Origin: Christiangramia flava JLT2011
GTDB taxonomy: Bacteria > Bacteroidota > Bacteroidia > Flavobacteriales > Flavobacteriaceae
Direction of reading: 5' to 3'
NCBI RefSeq assembly: GCF_001951155.1
Contig: NZ_CP016359.1
Location: 575,001-639,000, forward strand
Length of the DNA stretch: 64,000 bases
Below, in pieces: positions 63,122-64,000 of the stretch. The notes beneath the pieces were generated by a model. It had not been told where the DNA came from. It saw only the letters and a program-made list of their open reading frames with translations, and ran no database searches. Each line of letters begins with the position of its first letter. Within the stretch, counting starts at the first letter, position 1. Made by a program: the position numbers and the translations under genes.

Positions 63122-64000
63122 CTAATTTGATCCATAAACTTTTTCCCCATTCAGATAAGTTCTGACGACCTGCGTTTGAGGAACGCTGTCTATGGCAATT
63201 TCCATAATATCGCGATCAAGAATCACGAAATCTGCCAGTTTCCCTGGTTCGATACTGCCCTTTTCATTCTCTTCGAAATTGGAAAAAGCGGCCCAGATGG
63301 TCATGCCTTTTAAAGTTTCTTCCCGGCTCAGCGCTTCTTCGGGCATAAATCCGTTTTCCGGGAACTGCTGGGTGTCCTGGCGGGCAACCGCTGCGTAAAA
63401 CGTTAAAAACGGACTCACTTTTTCAACCGGGAAATCAGTTCCCAGCGCCACCAGTCCCGCCTGGTCTAGTAATTTCTGATAAGCGTAAGCGCCTTTGATC
63501 CTCTTTTCGCCCAATCTATCTTCTGCCCAATACATGTCGCTCGTGGCATGTGTAGGCTGGACAGAGGGAATGATATTCTTGCTGAAATAATGAAAATCTG
63601 CTGAATCGATCACTTGGGAATGTTCCACTCTCCAGCGCCTGTCTGGCGAATCCTTCAGAAGTGAATCATAAGTCTTCAGCACCAGGTAATTTGCCGAATC
63701 TCCAATCGCATGGGTATTCATCTGAAATTCACTTTTTGCCACGCGCTCGGCGATCTTTTTAAATTCGGAAACGGGCGAAAGCAAAGCACCAAAATGCCCG
63801 TGCCTGTCTGAATATTCCTCTTTCAATGCCGCGCCTCGAGAACCAAGAGCACCATCCCCGTAGAATTTTACCGAGCGAACATTCAGGCGGTCGGTTTTAT
63901 AAGGGGCACGATCAAGGTAATAATCAAGGTTTTGCGGGGTATTAGCCACCATGGCATACACCCGCATTTTCAGTTCCCCGGTTTTCTGAAGGCTGTCAAT
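63122..64000 (-). CDS. Amidohydrolase family 3 (YtcJ-like) protein, C-terminal part
   Basis: The frame is open to the right window edge, so the N-terminus lies outside. The visible ~292 residues match amidohydrolase family 3: KFYGDGALGSRGAALKEEYSD (metal-ligand Asp region), MNTHAIGDSANYLVLKTYD (His), WRVEHSQVIDSADF (His), SVQPTHATSDMYWAEDRLG, LGTDFPVEKVSPF (Asp), and the C-terminal small barrel (SIEPGKLADFVILDRDIMEI). Zinc-dependent hydrolase of unknown substrate. An exported form is common in Bacteroidota but cannot be judged here. Confidence 0.9.
   Translation of the reverse strand: MDSLQKTGELKMRVYAMVANTPQNLDYYLDRAPYKTDRLNVRSVKFYGDGALGSRGAALKEEYSDRHGHFGALLSPVSEFKKIAERVAKSEFQMNTHAIGDSANYLVLKTYDSLLKDSPDRRWRVEHSQVIDSADFHYFSKNIIPSVQPTHATSDMYWAEDRLGEKRIKGAYAYQKLLDQAGLVALGTDFPVEKVSPFLTFYAAVARQDTQQFPENGFMPEEALSREETLKGMTIWAAFSNFEENEKGSIEPGKLADFVILDRDIMEIAIDSVPQTQVVRTYLNGEKVYGSN

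Overview
The window is an ordinary stretch of a marine-type Flavobacteriaceae (phylum Bacteroidota) chromosome. The evidence is the Bacteroidota-type 16S sequence, promoters of the TTG-N19-23-TAnnTTTG type, starts without clear Shine-Dalgarno sites, a flavobacterial crt cluster, a PUR/DUF3276 protein, a two-subunit transketolase and a split peptidase/PPIase repertoire. A Gramella/Christiangramia-like genus is plausible but not provable from this text. I see no phage, insertion sequence, CRISPR array or plasmid function.

Layout. 1-3.4 kb: the proximal end of an rrn operon on the minus strand (23S 5' end, tRNA-Ala, tRNA-Ile, 16S) with two tandem promoters upstream. 3.4-6.7 kb: thrS-infC-rpmI-rplT, in which infC has no ATG/GTG/TTG start at the homologous position and appears to begin at an AUA codon. 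6.7-14.7 kb, minus strand: yjbQ, a DUF2961 protein, a secreted protein of unknown role, dnaB, accA, an LptF/LptG permease and tgt. 14.8-20.4 kb: two-subunit transketolase, a beta-barrel protein, an FKBP lipoprotein with calcium-type repeats, an S4/TPMT/PRTase operon and aroK. 20.5-20.9 kb: two identical tRNA-Lys genes and a tRNA-Leu. 21-28 kb: a carotenoid (zeaxanthin-type) operon, crtI-crtB-crtZ-crtY, headed by a MerR/B12-binding regulator with CarH-like light-sensor residues. 28-34 kb, minus strand: tlpA, aconitase, moxR and two SurA-like chaperones. 34-37.9 kb: SRPBCC, Skp, guaB, cutC and a cysteine-rich mini-protein. 37.9-44.2 kb, minus strand: a probable metal/iron-related operon DUF4856-imelysin-HTTM-TonB receptor, with a strong promoter flanked by two near-identical 24-bp operator-like boxes. 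44-52 kb: HMG-CoA lyase, LysE exporter, pyrD, pepT, a YdeI-like protein, the nusB-DUF1573-yajC operon and an amino-acid dehydrogenase. 52-64 kb: ABC exporter, PUR protein, M14 peptidase, TrkH-TrkA potassium uptake, a redox group (thioredoxin-like, 1-Cys peroxiredoxin, YciI), a YfiT/DinB protein, a cyclophilin-FKBP fusion and a truncated amidohydrolase.

The most interesting regions are (i) the crt operon with its candidate B12 photoreceptor repressor, (ii) the DUF4856-imelysin-HTTM-TonB operon, whose HTTM protein keeps the His and Lys of vitamin-K-dependent gamma-carboxylase and whose promoter sits between paired boxes, (iii) the AUA start of infC, and (iv) a promoter-discriminator sequence shared by the rrn and tRNA-Lys promoters. 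All function calls come from reading translated sequence and motifs by eye. No database search was run.
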